NCBI RefSeq assembly: GCF_002811245.1
Contig: NZ_NIVQ01000015.1
Coordinates: forward strand, 1 to 64,000
Length of the DNA stretch: 64,000 nt
Source: Vibrio salilacus
Lineage (GTDB): Bacteria; Pseudomonadota; Gammaproteobacteria; Enterobacterales; Vibrionaceae
Direction: 5' to 3'
Position numbers and translations under genes: made by a program. Of this stretch, positions 19,317 to 29,891 are shown in pieces (positions within the stretch are counted from its first letter, which is position 1; every line of letters begins with the position of its first letter). The notes below the pieces were generated by a model. That model was not told the origin of the DNA, did not search any database, and was given only the letters and a program-made list of their open reading frames with translations.

Positions 19317-20288
19317 ATGACTGCAGATTGGCAACCGAGCGCTTCTATTAAACAGCTTCGTCAGCGCGCAAGTATTGTGGCTCAAATTCGCCACTTTTTT
19401 GCCCAGCGTCATGTGCTAGAAGTCGATACCCCGGCGATGAGTCACGCCACCGTCACTGATATCCATTTACATACCTTTCAGACTGAATTTGTTGGCCCGG
19501 GTTATGCCGATGGCAGCAAGCTCTACTTTATGACCAGCCCAGAATTTCATATGAAGCGGCTTCTGGCAGCTGGAAGCGGCTGTATCTATCAAATCAATAA
19601 AGCGTTTCGCAATGAAGAAAATGGCCGTTATCACAACCCTGAGTTTACTATGTTGGAGTGGTATCGGGTCGGGTTTGACCATCATCAACTAATGAACGAG
19701 ATGGATCAACTGCTGCAACTGGTTCTGAAGTGTGAAGTGGCAGAGCGTGTGACGTACCAGCAAGCGTTTATTAATGTGCTAGGGGTGTGCCCGTTAGAAG
19801 CCCCAATGTCAGAGTTAAAAGCAGTGGCAGCCAAGCTGGGATTGAGTGATATTGCTGAGCCAGAGCAAGATCGTGATACCTTGTTGCAGCTACTGTTTAG
19901 TATTGGTGTTGAAAGCGAAATTGGTCAAGCGGCCCCCGCGTTCGTTTATGACTTTCCCGCCTCACAAGCGGCTTTAGCGAAGATCAATCCGCACGATCCA
20001 AGAGTCGCCGATCGTTTTGAAGTGTACTTCAAGGGAGTTGAGTTGGCGAATGGCTTTCATGAGCTGGACAATCCCCAAGAGCAGCGGCAACGTTTTGAAG
20101 ATGATAACGCCAAGCGCATTGAGATGGGGCTCCAACCGCAACCGATTGATCACCACTTAATCGCGGCGTTAAATGCGGGCTTACCTGATTGCGCAGGTGT
20201 TGCATTGGGCATCGATCGTTTAATTATGTTAGCGATCGGTTGTGATCATATCGATCACGTCACCGCGTTTCCGTTTCCACGAGCGTAG
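19317..20288 (+). CDS. epmA: EF-P lysine (R)-beta-lysyltransferase EpmA
   Basis: 323 residues (E. coli EpmA 325), a stand-alone class II lysyl-tRNA-synthetase-like catalytic domain without the anticodon-binding domain. It attaches (R)-beta-lysine to elongation factor P. Motif 2 ([20 protein letters not shown], about 101-120) and motif 3 ([12 protein letters not shown]) are intact. The frame extends upstream to 19218, but the family start ADWQPSAS places the ATG at 19317. It is divergent from frd, the same arrangement as genX/frd in E. coli. Confidence 0.95.
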   Translation: MTADWQPSASIKQLRQRASIVAQIRHFFAQRHVLEVDTPAMSHATVTDIHLHTFQTEFVGPGYADGSKLYFMTSPEFHMKRLLAAGSGCIYQINKAFRNEENGRYHNPEFTMLEWYRVGFDHHQLMNEMDQLLQLVLKCEVAERVTYQQAFINVLGVCPLEAPMSELKAVAAKLGLSDIAEPEQDRDTLLQLLFSIGVESEIGQAAPAFVYDFPASQAALAKINPHDPRVADRFEVYFKGVELANGFHELDNPQEQRQRFEDDNAKRIEMGLQPQPIDHHLIAALNAGLPDCAGVALGIDRLIMLAIGCDHIDHVTAFPFPRA

Positions 20289-20413
20289 AGAAATGTGCAA
20301 CAGATTCTTTAATAGACTCGCTTCACTATCTCATCCTCGTTATACTTCCACTCTGAATTTTAGCCTAGAGCTGTTACTTGAACGGACAGCTCTATTATCA
20401 AAGAGCACAGGAC

Positions 20414-20848
20414 ATGCAAGAGTACATCGCATTTTTTCAAGAGAACATGATTCTTTCTCTGGTTTGGGTTGGCCTATTCGGCGCCCTTATTATGAGCATC
20501 GTTAAATCATCAACCGCCGCTTACAAAGAGGTGACTGCTGCGCAAACTACGCATCTGATGAACCGTGAAAATGGTCTGGTGGTTGATATCCGTAGTAAAG
20601 ATGAGTTTCGTAAAGGTCACATTACCGATTCAGTTCACATCTTGCCGTCTGATATTAAAGCGGGTAAGTTCGGTAACCTTGAAAACCGTAAATCAGACCC
20701 AATTATTGTAGTATGTAAGTCAGGTCAAACCGCGCAAGAGAGTGCTAACTTACTTGCTAAAGCAGGCTTCGAAAACGTTAACCTGCTTAAAAATGGTTTG
20801 ATTGCTTGGAGTGAAGCAAACATGCCATTGGTCAAAGGTAAGAAGTAA
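20414..20848 (+). CDS. Rhodanese-like domain protein (YibN family), membrane-anchored
   Basis: 144 residues, the length of E. coli YibN. An N-terminal membrane helix (about residues 11-30, ILSLVWVGLFGALIMSI) is followed by a rhodanese domain with the active-site loop CKSGQTA. The cysteine suggests sulfur transfer, though the substrate is unknown. The start is set at MQEYIAFFQ because AGGAC sits 2-3 nt upstream and the membrane helix then follows at the usual distance. It sits directly before secB, as in E. coli and other vibrios. Confidence 0.9.
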   Translation: MQEYIAFFQENMILSLVWVGLFGALIMSIVKSSTAAYKEVTAAQTTHLMNRENGLVVDIRSKDEFRKGHITDSVHILPSDIKAGKFGNLENRKSDPIIVVCKSGQTAQESANLLAKAGFENVNLLKNGLIAWSEANMPLVKGKK

Positions 20849-20869
20849 TTCATACCCGCCGATACTTAC

Positions 20870-20893
20870 AACGCTGATGAAAAAATCGGCGTT
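20870..20893 (+). terminator. Terminator after the YibN-like gene
   Basis: A 9-bp stem with one G-U pair (20870-20878 with 20885-20893) and a 6-nt loop, followed by TGTTTTTG. It separates the rhodanese gene from secB. Confidence 0.75.
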
Positions 20894-21006
20894 TGTTTTT
20901 GAGAGATGTGAGAAGTTCCACGAAATTCAGTGGAAACCTAGTCATAAACGCCTCTCTCGGTTAGTCTCGAAGCAGACTATTTATTGCAGGATTAAAGGAT
21001 TTTAAA

Positions 21007-21474
21007 ATGGCTGAAGCAGCACCACAACAAGAAGCACAAAACTTCGCAATTCAACGCATCTTCCTTAAAGATGTGTCTTTCGAAGCACCTAACTCGCCTG
21101 ATATGTTCCAAAAAGAGTGGAACCCAGATGTTAAACTGGATCTAGACACGCAAAGCCGTGAGCTAGGCGAAGGCGTTTACGAGGTGATTCTACGCCTTAC
21201 TGTTACCGTTAAGAACGCCGATGACACGGCTTTCCTATGTGAAGTACAGCAAGGTGGTATCTTCACAGCAGATAAGATGGAAGCAGGTCAACTTGCTCAT
21301 TGTCTAGGTGCTTTCTGTCCGAACATTCTGTTCCCTTACGCGCGCGAAACCATTTCAAGCCTAGTGGTGAAAGGTACGTTCCCACAGCTAAACCTAGCAC
21401 CTGTTAACTTTGATGCTCTGTTTATGAACTACCTACAGCAGCAAGCTCAGCAAGAACAACAAGCTGAAGCGTAA
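21007..21474 (+). CDS. secB: Protein-export chaperone SecB
   Basis: 155 residues (E. coli 155). It is a homotetrameric cytosolic chaperone that keeps pre-proteins unfolded and hands them to SecA. Conserved segments [17 protein letters not shown], the acidic ELGEGVYEV stretch and [10 protein letters not shown] are present. AAAGGA lies about 7 nt before the ATG. The glutamine-rich C-terminus ([12 protein letters not shown]) is low complexity. Confidence 0.97.
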   Translation: MAEAAPQQEAQNFAIQRIFLKDVSFEAPNSPDMFQKEWNPDVKLDLDTQSRELGEGVYEVILRLTVTVKNADDTAFLCEVQQGGIFTADKMEAGQLAHCLGAFCPNILFPYARETISSLVVKGTFPQLNLAPVNFDALFMNYLQQQAQQEQQAEA

Positions 21475-21512
21475 TGACTGATTGACCTTCTACTTAAATG
21501 TAGGGGATCGGT

Positions 21513-21556
21513 AAAAATGCACAGAGTATCGGATTGATGATGCGCTGTGCATTTTT
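21513..21556 (+). terminator. secB terminator
   Basis: A 12-bp stem (21513-21524 with 21545-21556) encloses a 20-nt loop; the right arm runs into the T-run to 21557. Confidence 0.8.
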
Positions 21557-21653
21557 TGTTTATGATATGGGTGTTTTTGGCTGTTCTTTAGCTCTCATGA
21601 ACTAGAGATTACTCATAAGAATCCAGTCTCTTTTATGACAACCAGGCGGAACA

Positions 21654-22685
21654 ATGAAAGATAAGACCAATAATGGCTACGGCAAAGCGATCGCAATGAC
21701 AGTGCTAGGTGCGGGTTCGTACGGTACCTCTTTAGCTATCTCATTAGCACGTAATGGTGCCAACGTAGTAATCTGGGGCCATGAGCCTGGGCATATGGCC
21801 CGCCTAGAAGCGGATCGCGCTAACCATGAGTTCCTACCGGGGATCGAGTTTCCCGAGTCGCTGATTGTAGAATCGGATTTAAGCAAAGCGGTGCAAGCCA
21901 GCCGTGACCTGTTGGTTGTTGTACCGAGTCATGTGTTTGGTATCGTACTCAACAATGTTAAACCTTTCTTAGCGGACGATTCTCGTATCTGTTGGGCGAC
22001 CAAAGGACTCGAGCCAGAAACCGGCCGCCTACTTAAAGATGTCGCCCATGACATTTTGGGTCAAGGCTACTCATTAGCGGTATTATCTGGGCCGACGTTT
22101 GCGAAAGAATTGGCGATGGGCATGCCGACGGCGATTTCTGTTGCCTCGCCAGATGCTCAGTTTGTCGCTGACCTACAAGAGAAAATTCACTGCAGTAAAA
22201 CATTCCGCGTCTACGCGAATAGCGATTTTACTGGCATGCAACTTGGCGGCGCGGTGAAGAATGTTATTGCGATCGGTGCGGGTATGTCTGATGGGATTGG
22301 CTTTGGCGCCAATGCACGCACGGCGTTAATTACTCGAGGCTTGGCAGAAATGACGCGTCTTGGTGCGGCGCTTGGGGCTCAACCTGAGACCTTTATGGGT
22401 ATGGCTGGGCTTGGTGACTTAGTGTTAACTTGTACCGATAACCAATCGCGTAACCGTCGTTTTGGTTTGGCGCTGGGGCAGGGCAAAGATGTCGATAGCG
22501 CACAAGCTGAAATCGGTCAGGTGGTCGAAGGGTATCGCAATACCAAAGAGGTCTTTTTATTGGCTGAACGTATGGGTGTCGAGATGCCGATTGTTGACCA
22601 AATATATCAAGTATTGTATCAAGGGAAAGATGCCCACTTAGCAGCGCGAGATCTCCTCGCGCGAGATAAGAAAGCCGAAGCCTAA
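21654..22685 (+). CDS. gpsA: NAD(P)+-dependent glycerol-3-phosphate dehydrogenase
   Basis: 343 residues (E. coli 339). It reduces dihydroxyacetone phosphate to glycerol-3-phosphate for phospholipid synthesis. The Rossmann motif [10 protein letters not shown] begins near residue 19, and the substrate-side motifs SGPTFAKE and [13 protein letters not shown] are present. The start at 21654 has AGGCGG about 6 nt upstream; the alternative at MTVLGAG is too close to the nucleotide-binding strand. Order secB-gpsA-cysE is conserved in Enterobacterales and vibrios. Confidence 0.95.
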   Translation: MKDKTNNGYGKAIAMTVLGAGSYGTSLAISLARNGANVVIWGHEPGHMARLEADRANHEFLPGIEFPESLIVESDLSKAVQASRDLLVVVPSHVFGIVLNNVKPFLADDSRICWATKGLEPETGRLLKDVAHDILGQGYSLAVLSGPTFAKELAMGMPTAISVASPDAQFVADLQEKIHCSKTFRVYANSDFTGMQLGGAVKNVIAIGAGMSDGIGFGANARTALITRGLAEMTRLGAALGAQPETFMGMAGLGDLVLTCTDNQSRNRRFGLALGQGKDVDSAQAEIGQVVEGYRNTKEVFLLAERMGVEMPIVDQIYQVLYQGKDAHLAARDLLARDKKAEA

Positions 22686-22735
22686 AAGAAGTAATAGCGA
22701 CACTGACTGTGGATGAGCCAGTGCTAGGAAACGAC

Positions 22736-23557
22736 ATGAAACATTGTGAAAAACAGAAGGTATGGCAAACCATAGTCAAGGAAGCACGTGAGCTTTCTGA
22801 ACAAGAGCCAATGTTAGCAAGCTTCTATCATGCGACCATCATTAAGCATGATAGCTTAAACTCCGCACTGAGCTATATTCTCGCCAATAAGCTTAATACT
22901 GCCTCTATGCCTGCGATGGCGGTTAGGGAAGTCGTCGAAGAGGCATTTAATGCTGACTCGACGATTAGTGCTGCTGCGGCTTGCGATATTTGTGCGACGG
23001 TTAACCGAGATCCAGCCGTTGCGATGTACTCAATGCCACTGCTTTATCTAAAAGGTTACCATGCACTGCAAGGTTACCGCGTAGCCAATTGGCTGTGGAA
23101 ACAAGGTCGTATTGCACTGGCCACTTATCTGCAAAATCAGATTTCGGTCGCTTGTCAGGTGGATATCCATCCGGCCGCACGAATAGGGCGCGGTATCATG
23201 CTTGACCATGCCACTGGCATCGTGATTGGTGAGACTGCCGTGGTCGAGGATGATGTATCGATTCTACAAGATGTGACTCTTGGTGGTACGGGTAAAGAGA
23301 GCGGTGATCGTCACCCTAAAATCCGTGAAGGCGTAATGATTGGCGCTGGGGCGAAAATTCTTGGCAATATCGAAGTGGGTGAAGGGGCTAAAATCGGCTC
23401 TTGCTCGGTTGTGTTGCAACCTGTCCCACCACATACCACGGTGGCGGGTGTGCCGGCGAAGATTGTCGGTCGTCCAACAACAGATAAACCTTCTCTCGAT
23501 ATGGATCAGCAGTTTAACGGCCGCTCTCAAAGTTTTATCGGTGGTGATGGGATTTAA
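22736..23557 (+). CDS. cysE: Serine O-acetyltransferase
   Basis: 273 residues, the E. coli CysE length. It acetylates serine with acetyl-CoA, the first step of cysteine synthesis. An N-terminal helical domain is followed by a left-handed beta-helix made of hexapeptide repeats (about 140-250; for example HPAARIGRGIMLDHATGIVI), with the catalytic DH pair. The ORF extends 9 codons upstream; MKHCEKQKVWQ (22736) is preferred, with AGGAA ahead of it. It lies 50 nt behind gpsA and is probably co-transcribed. Confidence 0.96.
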   Translation: MKHCEKQKVWQTIVKEARELSEQEPMLASFYHATIIKHDSLNSALSYILANKLNTASMPAMAVREVVEEAFNADSTISAAAACDICATVNRDPAVAMYSMPLLYLKGYHALQGYRVANWLWKQGRIALATYLQNQISVACQVDIHPAARIGRGIMLDHATGIVIGETAVVEDDVSILQDVTLGGTGKESGDRHPKIREGVMIGAGAKILGNIEVGEGAKIGSCSVVLQPVPPHTTVAGVPAKIVGRPTTDKPSLDMDQQFNGRSQSFIGGDGI

Positions 23558-23614
23558 AGTCTGAAAGTGCTGCGCTGTTAGCACACTCGGATCGAAAACA
23601 GAACGTATGAGAAA

Positions 23615-23640
23615 AGGGTTGACGCTTTCACGTCAACCCT
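23615..23640. terminator. Convergent terminator between cysE and aphA
   Basis: A 10-bp perfect stem (23615-23624 with 23631-23640), 6-nt loop, T-run on the plus strand and A4 on the other side, so it can serve both genes. Confidence 0.88.
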
Positions 23641-23656
23641 TTTTAACATTGCTTGC

Positions 23657-24196
23657 TTATGCCAGTTCGTCCAGCTCAGCGAGTACTTCTTCTGCCCATT
23701 CAATCCATGCGTGGCGAAGTAGCAAGTTCCTGCGTAAAGTAAGACGCTCAAGACGCTGCTGCTTATCGAGGGTTGCTGTCGTTGAGTAGTAAGCGTTTTC
23801 AATCTCTTGATAGTGGCTGACTAACTTACGTGACTCGACAACCAATTCACCAAGCTGTGCTCGGTATGGGGTCGATGATTGGACGGCGCAAGCCATTAAT
23901 TTTGCTGAAAACTCATCGCGTACAGTTGGGTGTACGGTCGGTTGGTCGAACCATTCACCGAGCGCAACGCGTCCTGCATCGGTAATGGAATAAACCTTAC
24001 GATCAGGTTTGCCTTCTTGAGGTTCGAGTACGCAGCTAACGAGATTGTTTTGAGCCATTTTATTGAGCTCACGGTACACTTGCTGGTGGCTTGCTTTCCA
24101 GAAGTAGCCGATAGTGGCAGAAAATTCTTTAGTGATGTCGTACCCGGTAGCGTCGCGGGTGCTTAGAACAGTTAAAATAACGTGTGGTAATGACAT
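23657..24196 (-). CDS. aphA: Quorum-sensing / virulence regulator AphA (PadR family)
   Basis: 179 residues. The N-terminal winged helix of the PadR type (SLPHVILTVLSTRDATGYDI, residues 2-21; FWKASHQQVYRELNKM) and a C-terminal coiled-coil dimerisation domain match V. cholerae AphA closely as I recall it. AphA is the master regulator at low cell density and represses or activates many genes, opposing LuxR/HapR. Its position between cysE and ppc fits V. cholerae gene order. The ribosome site is modest (GGA 9 nt upstream), consistent with translation being subject to leader control. Confidence 0.95.
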   Translation of the reverse strand: MSLPHVILTVLSTRDATGYDITKEFSATIGYFWKASHQQVYRELNKMAQNNLVSCVLEPQEGKPDRKVYSITDAGRVALGEWFDQPTVHPTVRDEFSAKLMACAVQSSTPYRAQLGELVVESRKLVSHYQEIENAYYSTTATLDKQQRLERLTLRRNLLLRHAWIEWAEEVLAELDELA

Positions 24197-24572
24197 GTCT
24201 TTTAATCCAAATGGTCAATAAACTACGAAATTCAACCACTTATTACTGCCGTGCTTCTGGAGGCACTGATTATCAGTAGTACAAGTGGCACCAACAAAGT
24301 TGGTCATGTCACCTTATTAAAGCCGTGTTTATCACCTAGGATCGATATTATGATTATCGACAGGCTGCAACGTGTTGATTTTATATTTGCTGCAGTGGCC
24401 GAGTAGTATATCTAAATAATAAGCATAAAGTAGAATAGATGGGCGGAATAGACTAAAAAACTAATAAAATGCTAATTTTACGTTGTTAAGTTTGCTTTTG
24501 TTTTGAAAGTTTGTGTTGATTATCTTTTTATCAATATTTAGTACTGGATTTTTATTAATTACGAAAGCTGAA
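24197..24572 (-). promoter_or_regulatory. Long aphA leader/promoter with sRNA- and LuxR-type signals
   Basis: In other vibrios, Qrr sRNAs activate aphA by pairing with its long 5' leader, and LuxR/HapR represses its promoter. Read on the minus strand, this leader contains GGCUUUAAUAAGGUGAC (24308-24324), which is nearly complementary to the UUAUUAAGCC segment of Qrr RNAs as I recall them. It also has a hairpin ACCAAC/GTTGGT (24290-24304) and a palindrome ACTGAT-T-ATCAGT (24265-24277). The region towards ppc is strongly AT-rich. Confidence 0.65.
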
Positions 24573-24600
24573 GAAGGTTGATGCGTTAACATCAACCTTC
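24573..24600 (-). terminator. ppc terminator
   Basis: An 11-bp perfect stem (24573-24583 with 24590-24600) and a 6-nt loop, 15 nt past the ppc stop. The U-tract on the minus strand is poor (AGCTTTCG), so the strength depends on the stem. Confidence 0.78.
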
Positions 24601-24615
24601 TTTGACAAGCAAGTG

Positions 24616-27249
24616 TTAACCTGTGTTACGCATACCCGCAGCGATACCCGCGATGGTTACCATTAGTGCTTCCTCAAGTTCTGGTAAGGACTCGTCACTT
24701 TGACGCGTGCGATACAGCAACTCGGCTTGAAGCATGTTCAACGGCTCGACATAGATATTACGTAAACGAATCGATTCTTGCCCCCAAGGGTCACTTTGCA
24801 TCAAGTTCTCATTATTTTCGACGTTCAAGACCGCTTTAATGTCTTTTTGCAGTTGCGCGCGTAGACGATCGCCAAGTGGTAACAGAGAAGGTTCAACTAG
24901 GCGTTCATCGTAGTACCGAGAGATTTCCATATTACACTTGGTGTAGACCATTTCCAGCATGCCGAGACGGGTTGAGAAAAATGGCCATTCACGACACATC
25001 TCTTCTAGTAGAGCTTGATGACCTTTATCAATCGAATATTGAATCGCTTCACCAGCACCAAGCCAAGCAGGAAGAACTAAACGGTTTTGACTCCATGAGA
25101 AGATCCATGGAATAGCACGTAAGCTCTCGACACCACCGTTGGGGTTGCGTTTTGCCGGTCGTGAGCCAAGAGGTAATTTACCCAGTTCAAGCTCAGGTGT
25201 TGCTTGGCGGAAATAAGGCACGAAATCGGGCTCGCCGCGCACTACGTTGCGATAAGACTCACAACTGACTTCAGACAGTACATTCATCAAATCACACCAC
25301 TCTTTCTTTGGCTCTGGTGGTGGCAGAAGGTTGGCTTCCAAAATGGCACTGGCATACAAACTAAAACTATTCACCGCGACTTCCGGTAAGCCTAATTTAA
25401 AGCGAATCATCTCACCTTGCTCAGTGACACGCAGCCCGCCTTTTAAGCTTTTAGGTGGCTGAGAAAGTAACGCAGCATGCGCGGGAGCACCGCCGCGACC
25501 AATGGTACCGCCGCGACCGTGGAAAAGTGTCAGCTCTACCCCTTCTTCTTCAGCAACGTTGACTAATGAAGCCATCGCGTGGTACTGCGCCCAACCTGCT
25601 GACATTACACCGGCATCTTTGGCCGAGTCTGAGTAGCCAATCATCACCATTTGATGGTTTTGAATAAAGCCGCGATAGAGATCAATGCCCATGAGCTGCT
25701 TGATGACCGATTCGGCATTGTTTAAATCGTCGAGTGTTTCAAACAGCGGACACACGTCCATGCGGTAAGGGCAGCCCGCTTCTTGAAGCAATAGATGCAC
25801 GGCAAGTACATCTGAGGCGGTGCGCGCCATTGAGATGACGTAAGCACCAAATGCTTCACGTGGCTGCGCAGCAATAATTTTACAGGTATCGAGCACTTCT
25901 TGTACTGGCTCAGAAGGCTGCCAGTCACGCGGAAGCAGCGGGCGTTTCGATGCCAGTTCATTGGTCAAGAAAGCGATTTTATCTTGTTCGCTCCACTGAT
26001 CGTAATCGCCAATGCCCAAGTAGCGAGTGAGTTCTGATAGCGCATCAGAGTGGCGAGTACTTTCTTGGCGAATATCAAGACGGACTAAATGGACACCAAA
26101 TGCTTTAATGCGGCGTAGAGTATCGAGCAGTGAGCCGTCAGCAATAATGCCCATGTTGCATTCATGCAGTGATTGGTAACAAGCGTACAGTGGTTCCCAC
26201 AACTGCTCGATACGTTGTAATGGTGCTTTGACCGCCAGTTTTTGACCATTGATTTTAGCGTCAAGGATCTCTTTGGTTTCACTTAGCAGTGAGCGCAGTT
26301 TTTTCAAAATCGCGCGATATGGTTCGTGCTGATCGTCACCAGCGAGTTGGCGCAGGGCATCATTACACTTGGTCATCGACAGTTCGCTGACCAGTTCATT
26401 AATATCATTGAGGTAGAGATCGGCCGCTTTCCAACGTGACAGCAGCAAGACTTCACGTGTAATTGTATGCGTTACGAAGGGGTTGCCGTCACGGTCTCCA
26501 CCCATCCAAGATGAAAAGTGAACAGGACGGGCATCAATCGGTAAACCTTCACCGAGATAACTTTCTAGTCGTTCATCAAGCTCTCGTAAGAAGTCAGGTA
26601 CCGCTTCCCATAGCGAGTTTTCTACAACGGCAAAGCCCCACTTGGCTTCATCTAACGGGGTTGGACGTTGCTTACGAATGGTGTCGGAGTGCCAGCTTTG
26701 CGCAATTAACTGTTCCAGTCTGCGTTCAGTTTTATGACGCTCTTTGGCCGACAAGTCACCTAGTTCAAGTTTAGATAGGCATTTATTGATTTTAACCAGT
26801 TTGTGAATCATGGTTCGACGAGTGATCTCTGTCGGGTGAGCGGTTAATACCAGTTCGATATTTAAATCGCGTACTGCTTGCGCCGTATCGATTTTGCTAA
26901 TGTCGTTTTGGCCTAACTTAGCAAATAGGCTATTCATCGCGTCCGGTTCACACACGTTGGCGTCACAGTGGCGCGATATTGTGTGATATTGCTCTGCCAT
27001 GTTGGTCAGGTTAAGAAATTGGTTGAAAGCATGAGCAACGGGAGTCAATTGATCATTAGGCAGGCTTTTAATCTCATCAATCAAGCTATCACGGTCTTGT
27101 TGGTTACCTGCGAGTGCCGATTTGGAGAGTTTCCGAATGGTTTCTACTTTCTCTAGAAGTACCTCACCATGAGCGTCCTGAATGGTGTTGCCGAGCAAAT
27201 GTCCCAGCATGCTGACATTGCTTCTGAGCGCAGAGTATTTCTCGTTCAT
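24616..27249 (-). CDS. ppc: Phosphoenolpyruvate carboxylase
   Basis: 877 residues (E. coli 883). It carboxylates PEP to oxaloacetate, refilling the TCA cycle. Catalytic motifs are visible: [13 protein letters not shown] near 145, the [14 protein letters not shown] glycine loop near 585, and the C-terminal RNTG end that is conserved in the family. The start at [16 protein letters not shown] (27249) has CAGGAAG upstream; the ORF's 11 extra codons lack support. Confidence 0.97.
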   Translation of the reverse strand: MNEKYSALRSNVSMLGHLLGNTIQDAHGEVLLEKVETIRKLSKSALAGNQQDRDSLIDEIKSLPNDQLTPVAHAFNQFLNLTNMAEQYHTISRHCDANVCEPDAMNSLFAKLGQNDISKIDTAQAVRDLNIELVLTAHPTEITRRTMIHKLVKINKCLSKLELGDLSAKERHKTERRLEQLIAQSWHSDTIRKQRPTPLDEAKWGFAVVENSLWEAVPDFLRELDERLESYLGEGLPIDARPVHFSSWMGGDRDGNPFVTHTITREVLLLSRWKAADLYLNDINELVSELSMTKCNDALRQLAGDDQHEPYRAILKKLRSLLSETKEILDAKINGQKLAVKAPLQRIEQLWEPLYACYQSLHECNMGIIADGSLLDTLRRIKAFGVHLVRLDIRQESTRHSDALSELTRYLGIGDYDQWSEQDKIAFLTNELASKRPLLPRDWQPSEPVQEVLDTCKIIAAQPREAFGAYVISMARTASDVLAVHLLLQEAGCPYRMDVCPLFETLDDLNNAESVIKQLMGIDLYRGFIQNHQMVMIGYSDSAKDAGVMSAGWAQYHAMASLVNVAEEEGVELTLFHGRGGTIGRGGAPAHAALLSQPPKSLKGGLRVTEQGEMIRFKLGLPEVAVNSFSLYASAILEANLLPPPEPKKEWCDLMNVLSEVSCESYRNVVRGEPDFVPYFRQATPELELGKLPLGSRPAKRNPNGGVESLRAIPWIFSWSQNRLVLPAWLGAGEAIQYSIDKGHQALLEEMCREWPFFSTRLGMLEMVYTKCNMEISRYYDERLVEPSLLPLGDRLRAQLQKDIKAVLNVENNENLMQSDPWGQESIRLRNIYVEPLNMLQAELLYRTRQSDESLPELEEALMVTIAGIAAGMRNTG

Positions 27250-27528
27250 TATCTTCCTGCCTTGTAAAAAAATTACATCCAATGTTCCTTGCTAAGTAGA
27301 CAATCTAGCGAAAAATGTTGTTAAGAGTCAAATGCTGTAGGCTAAGTTTGCAAATATTGTGCAAGAGAATGAAATCCGCTTAAAGAGGTGGCGATGACTA
27401 ATTATGTTGAAACTTTATTACAGAATTAAACAAGCGTGTCGCTTGTGACGTTTAGACCGCTAGGTTTATCGGAGGCGACAATTCACACATTAACTTGCGG
27501 TTAGTTTGTTTACTCTATAGAAAAAACA
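27250..27528. promoter_or_regulatory. Upstream region of ppc; includes a tiny unexplained ORF
   Basis: The ppc promoter should lie here, but I cannot place it with confidence. On the plus strand, an 11-codon frame (27394-27429, MTNYVETLLQN) follows an unusually good ribosome site (AAGAGGTG). Nothing in the frame identifies a function. Confidence 0.35.
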
Positions 27529-27553
27529 AGGCTTGGCAAACAATGCCAAGCCT
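27529..27553 (-). terminator. argE terminator
   Basis: A 10-bp perfect stem (27529-27538 with 27544-27553) and a 5-nt loop; A6 at 27521-27526 gives the U-tract on the minus strand. Confidence 0.88.
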
Positions 27554-27575
27554 CGGGGCATTTTCTAGCGCGAGG

Positions 27576-28712
27576 CTAACAACAATATTTATACATGGCT
27601 TTAGCTAAAACATTGATGGTCGGTTCAATAAACTCAAAGGCAAGAAACTCATCAGGCTGGTGGGCTTGTTCAATCGAACCCGGGCCTAACACCAGTGTTG
27701 GGCACAATTGTTGTAGGAAAGGAGCCTCGGTGCAGTAGTTCACGGTCTGTGATTCAACCCCACAGATTTGCTCAACACCACCAATGAAAGGGTGGTCATG
27801 TTGGCATTCATAACCGGGGATAGGTTCATGCAATGGGGTAACTGCAATGCACCCCGGCCATTTAGCTTCAACCTCTTTAAGCGCGCCGCGTAACATATTA
27901 TCCAGCCCATCTAAGCTGATGCCAGGGAGTGGGCGAACATCGTAGTGCAACTCGCAGCAACCGCAAATGCGATTGGCACTGTCACCGCCATGGATATGAC
28001 CGAGATTAAGCGTTGGGCTTGGGATCGCAAAGCCAGGATGATGGTACTCTTTGATCAACTTATCACGCAATTGCATTAAGGCGAACAGGACTTCATGCAT
28101 GATCTCAATGGCATTGACACCTAAAGCGGGATCGGAGGAGTGGCCCGACTTACCGGTTACACGCACTGCATTGGCTACATGACCTTTATGGCCTCGAATT
28201 GGCACTAAACTAGTCGGTTCGCCGATAATGCAGTAATCCGGTTTAAATGGCGCATTTTCAGTAAAATGGCGAGCCCCGAGCATTGTGGTCTCTTCGTCAC
28301 AGGTCGCCAGTATGTAGAGCGGCTTGGTTTGCTGCGTCCAATCAACCTTCTTTACTGCTTCGATAATAAAAGCGAAAAAACCCTTCATATCCGCGGTACC
28401 TAAACCATAAAAACGGTTATTGGCTTGCGTTAGATCGTGCGGTTCGTAAGTCCAACGGCCCTGATCAAAGGGCACGGTATCGCTGTGGCCTGCGAGCAAT
28501 AGTCCACCTTCTCCTGCGCCCTTTTTGGCGATCAGATTAAATTTTCCCGCTTCGACTTGGGTCAGGTTGACTTCAAAGCCGATGTCTTTTAACCAAGTTG
28601 CCAACTTTTCAATTACTTGGGCGTTGCCTTCATCCCAACTTGGATCATTTGAGCTAATAGAAGAGGTCGAAATTAGGCCACGGTAGACCTCAAGAAAACT
28701 TGGTAATTGCAT
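27576..28712 (-). CDS. argE: Acetylornithine deacetylase
   Basis: 378 residues, M20-family zinc metallohydrolase that removes the acetyl group from N2-acetylornithine to give ornithine. The metal ligands appear in [12 protein letters not shown] (His, then Asp), [23 protein letters not shown] and the C-terminal EQAHQPDEF. It is divergent from argCBGH, the arrangement found in E. coli, with an ARG-box-like site between them. The ribosome site is weak. Confidence 0.96.
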   Translation of the reverse strand: MQLPSFLEVYRGLISTSSISSNDPSWDEGNAQVIEKLATWLKDIGFEVNLTQVEAGKFNLIAKKGAGEGGLLLAGHSDTVPFDQGRWTYEPHDLTQANNRFYGLGTADMKGFFAFIIEAVKKVDWTQQTKPLYILATCDEETTMLGARHFTENAPFKPDYCIIGEPTSLVPIRGHKGHVANAVRVTGKSGHSSDPALGVNAIEIMHEVLFALMQLRDKLIKEYHHPGFAIPSPTLNLGHIHGGDSANRICGCCELHYDVRPLPGISLDGLDNMLRGALKEVEAKWPGCIAVTPLHEPIPGYECQHDHPFIGGVEQICGVESQTVNYCTEAPFLQQLCPTLVLGPGSIEQAHQPDEFLAFEFIEPTINVLAKAMYKYCC

Positions 28713-28777
28713 AATTAGTTTGCATTCCCTGTTGACAGATTTAGGTTAAGAAGGTAAAAACATATTAAATCACTTTT

Positions 28778-28795
28778 ATTGAATAAAAAACCAAT
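28778..28795. promoter_or_regulatory. Candidate ARG box between argE and argC
   Basis: The 18-bp sequence has a perfect left half (TGAAT) and AT-rich centre, but only 3 of 5 bases of the right half (AACCA against ATTCA). ArgR control of the argE/argC divergent region is known in E. coli. A second box at the usual 3-bp spacing is not obvious. Confidence 0.5.
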
Positions 28796-28851
28796 AAAAG
28801 GCAGATATTTTAAATTTATAGTCACTCTTAGAGCGGCGTTTTTAGGTCAAA

Positions 28852-29868
28852 ATGGATGTCGAGATGCTCAAAACCACAATCATAGGCGCAAGCGGTTACA
28901 CCGGGGCAGAACTGGCTCTGATGGTGCACAAACACTCAAAGCTTACGCTAACAGGTTTATATGTGTCCGCCAATAGTTTAGATGCCGGTAAGACGATCTC
29001 AGAGTTACACGGCAGATTAACGGGTTTAGTGTCGCATCAGGTCGAAGCATTGACAGATGTCGACGCGGTTGCCAGCGCATGTGATGTGGTGTTCTTAGCG
29101 ACGGCGCATGAAGTCAGTCATGATCTGGCTCCCATTTTTCTTGAGCACGGTTGCCAAGTTTTCGATCTTTCTGGCGCTTTCCGTGTTCAGCAAGAAGGAT
29201 TTTATAGCGAGTTTTATGGCTTTGAACACCAGCATGAAACTTGGCTCGACCAAGCCGAATATGGGCTTGCTGAATGGAATAGCCAAGGCATTAAGCACAG
29301 TCAGTTGATCGCGGTGCCAGGGTGTTACCCAACGGCTTCTCAGTTGGCGATCAAGCCGTTACTGATCGAAGGCTTAATCGATAGTACTCAGTGGCCGGTA
29401 ATAAATGCCACTAGTGGTGTGACAGGCGCAGGAAGAAAAGCGTCGATGACCAACAGTTTCTGCGAAGTGAGTTTGCAGCCATATGGTGTGTTTAGCCATC
29501 GTCATCAGCCAGAGATCGCAACTCACCTTGATACCGATGTGATTTTTACTCCGCATTTGGGCAATTTTAAGCGTGGAATTCTCGCCACTATCACCATGAA
29601 ACTCGCGCAAGGCGTGACGCAACAACAGGTCGAGAATGCCTTTATTCACGCCTATCAAGGTAAACCGGCAGTGCGCCTGCTCAATCAAGCACTGCCAAGA
29701 TTACAGAATGTAGAAAATACCCCTTTCTGCGATATTGGTTGGAAGGTTCAGGGCAAGCATATCATCGTAGTTTCTGCGATTGATAACTTGCTAAAAGGCG
29801 CATCGAGTCAAGCGATGCAATGTTTAAACATCCACTACGGATTCCCAGAACTCACTGCTCTCGTGTAG
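28852..29868 (+). CDS. argC: N-acetyl-gamma-glutamyl-phosphate reductase
   Basis: 338 residues from the ATG at 28852, or 334 from the ATG at 28864. It reduces N-acetylglutamyl phosphate to the semialdehyde with NADPH. The Rossmann motif is GASGYTGAE, and the catalytic cysteine lies in AVPGCYPTA. The upstream ATG has AGG at a good distance (TTTAGGTCAAA), whereas the second has almost no ribosome site, so 28852 is given, although E. coli ArgC aligns from the second. It is first in the argCBGH cluster. Confidence 0.95.
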   Translation: MDVEMLKTTIIGASGYTGAELALMVHKHSKLTLTGLYVSANSLDAGKTISELHGRLTGLVSHQVEALTDVDAVASACDVVFLATAHEVSHDLAPIFLEHGCQVFDLSGAFRVQQEGFYSEFYGFEHQHETWLDQAEYGLAEWNSQGIKHSQLIAVPGCYPTASQLAIKPLLIEGLIDSTQWPVINATSGVTGAGRKASMTNSFCEVSLQPYGVFSHRHQPEIATHLDTDVIFTPHLGNFKRGILATITMKLAQGVTQQQVENAFIHAYQGKPAVRLLNQALPRLQNVENTPFCDIGWKVQGKHIIVVSAIDNLLKGASSQAMQCLNIHYGFPELTALV

Positions 29869-29891
29869 TAAAGAGCAGCAAGGAACAAGTG

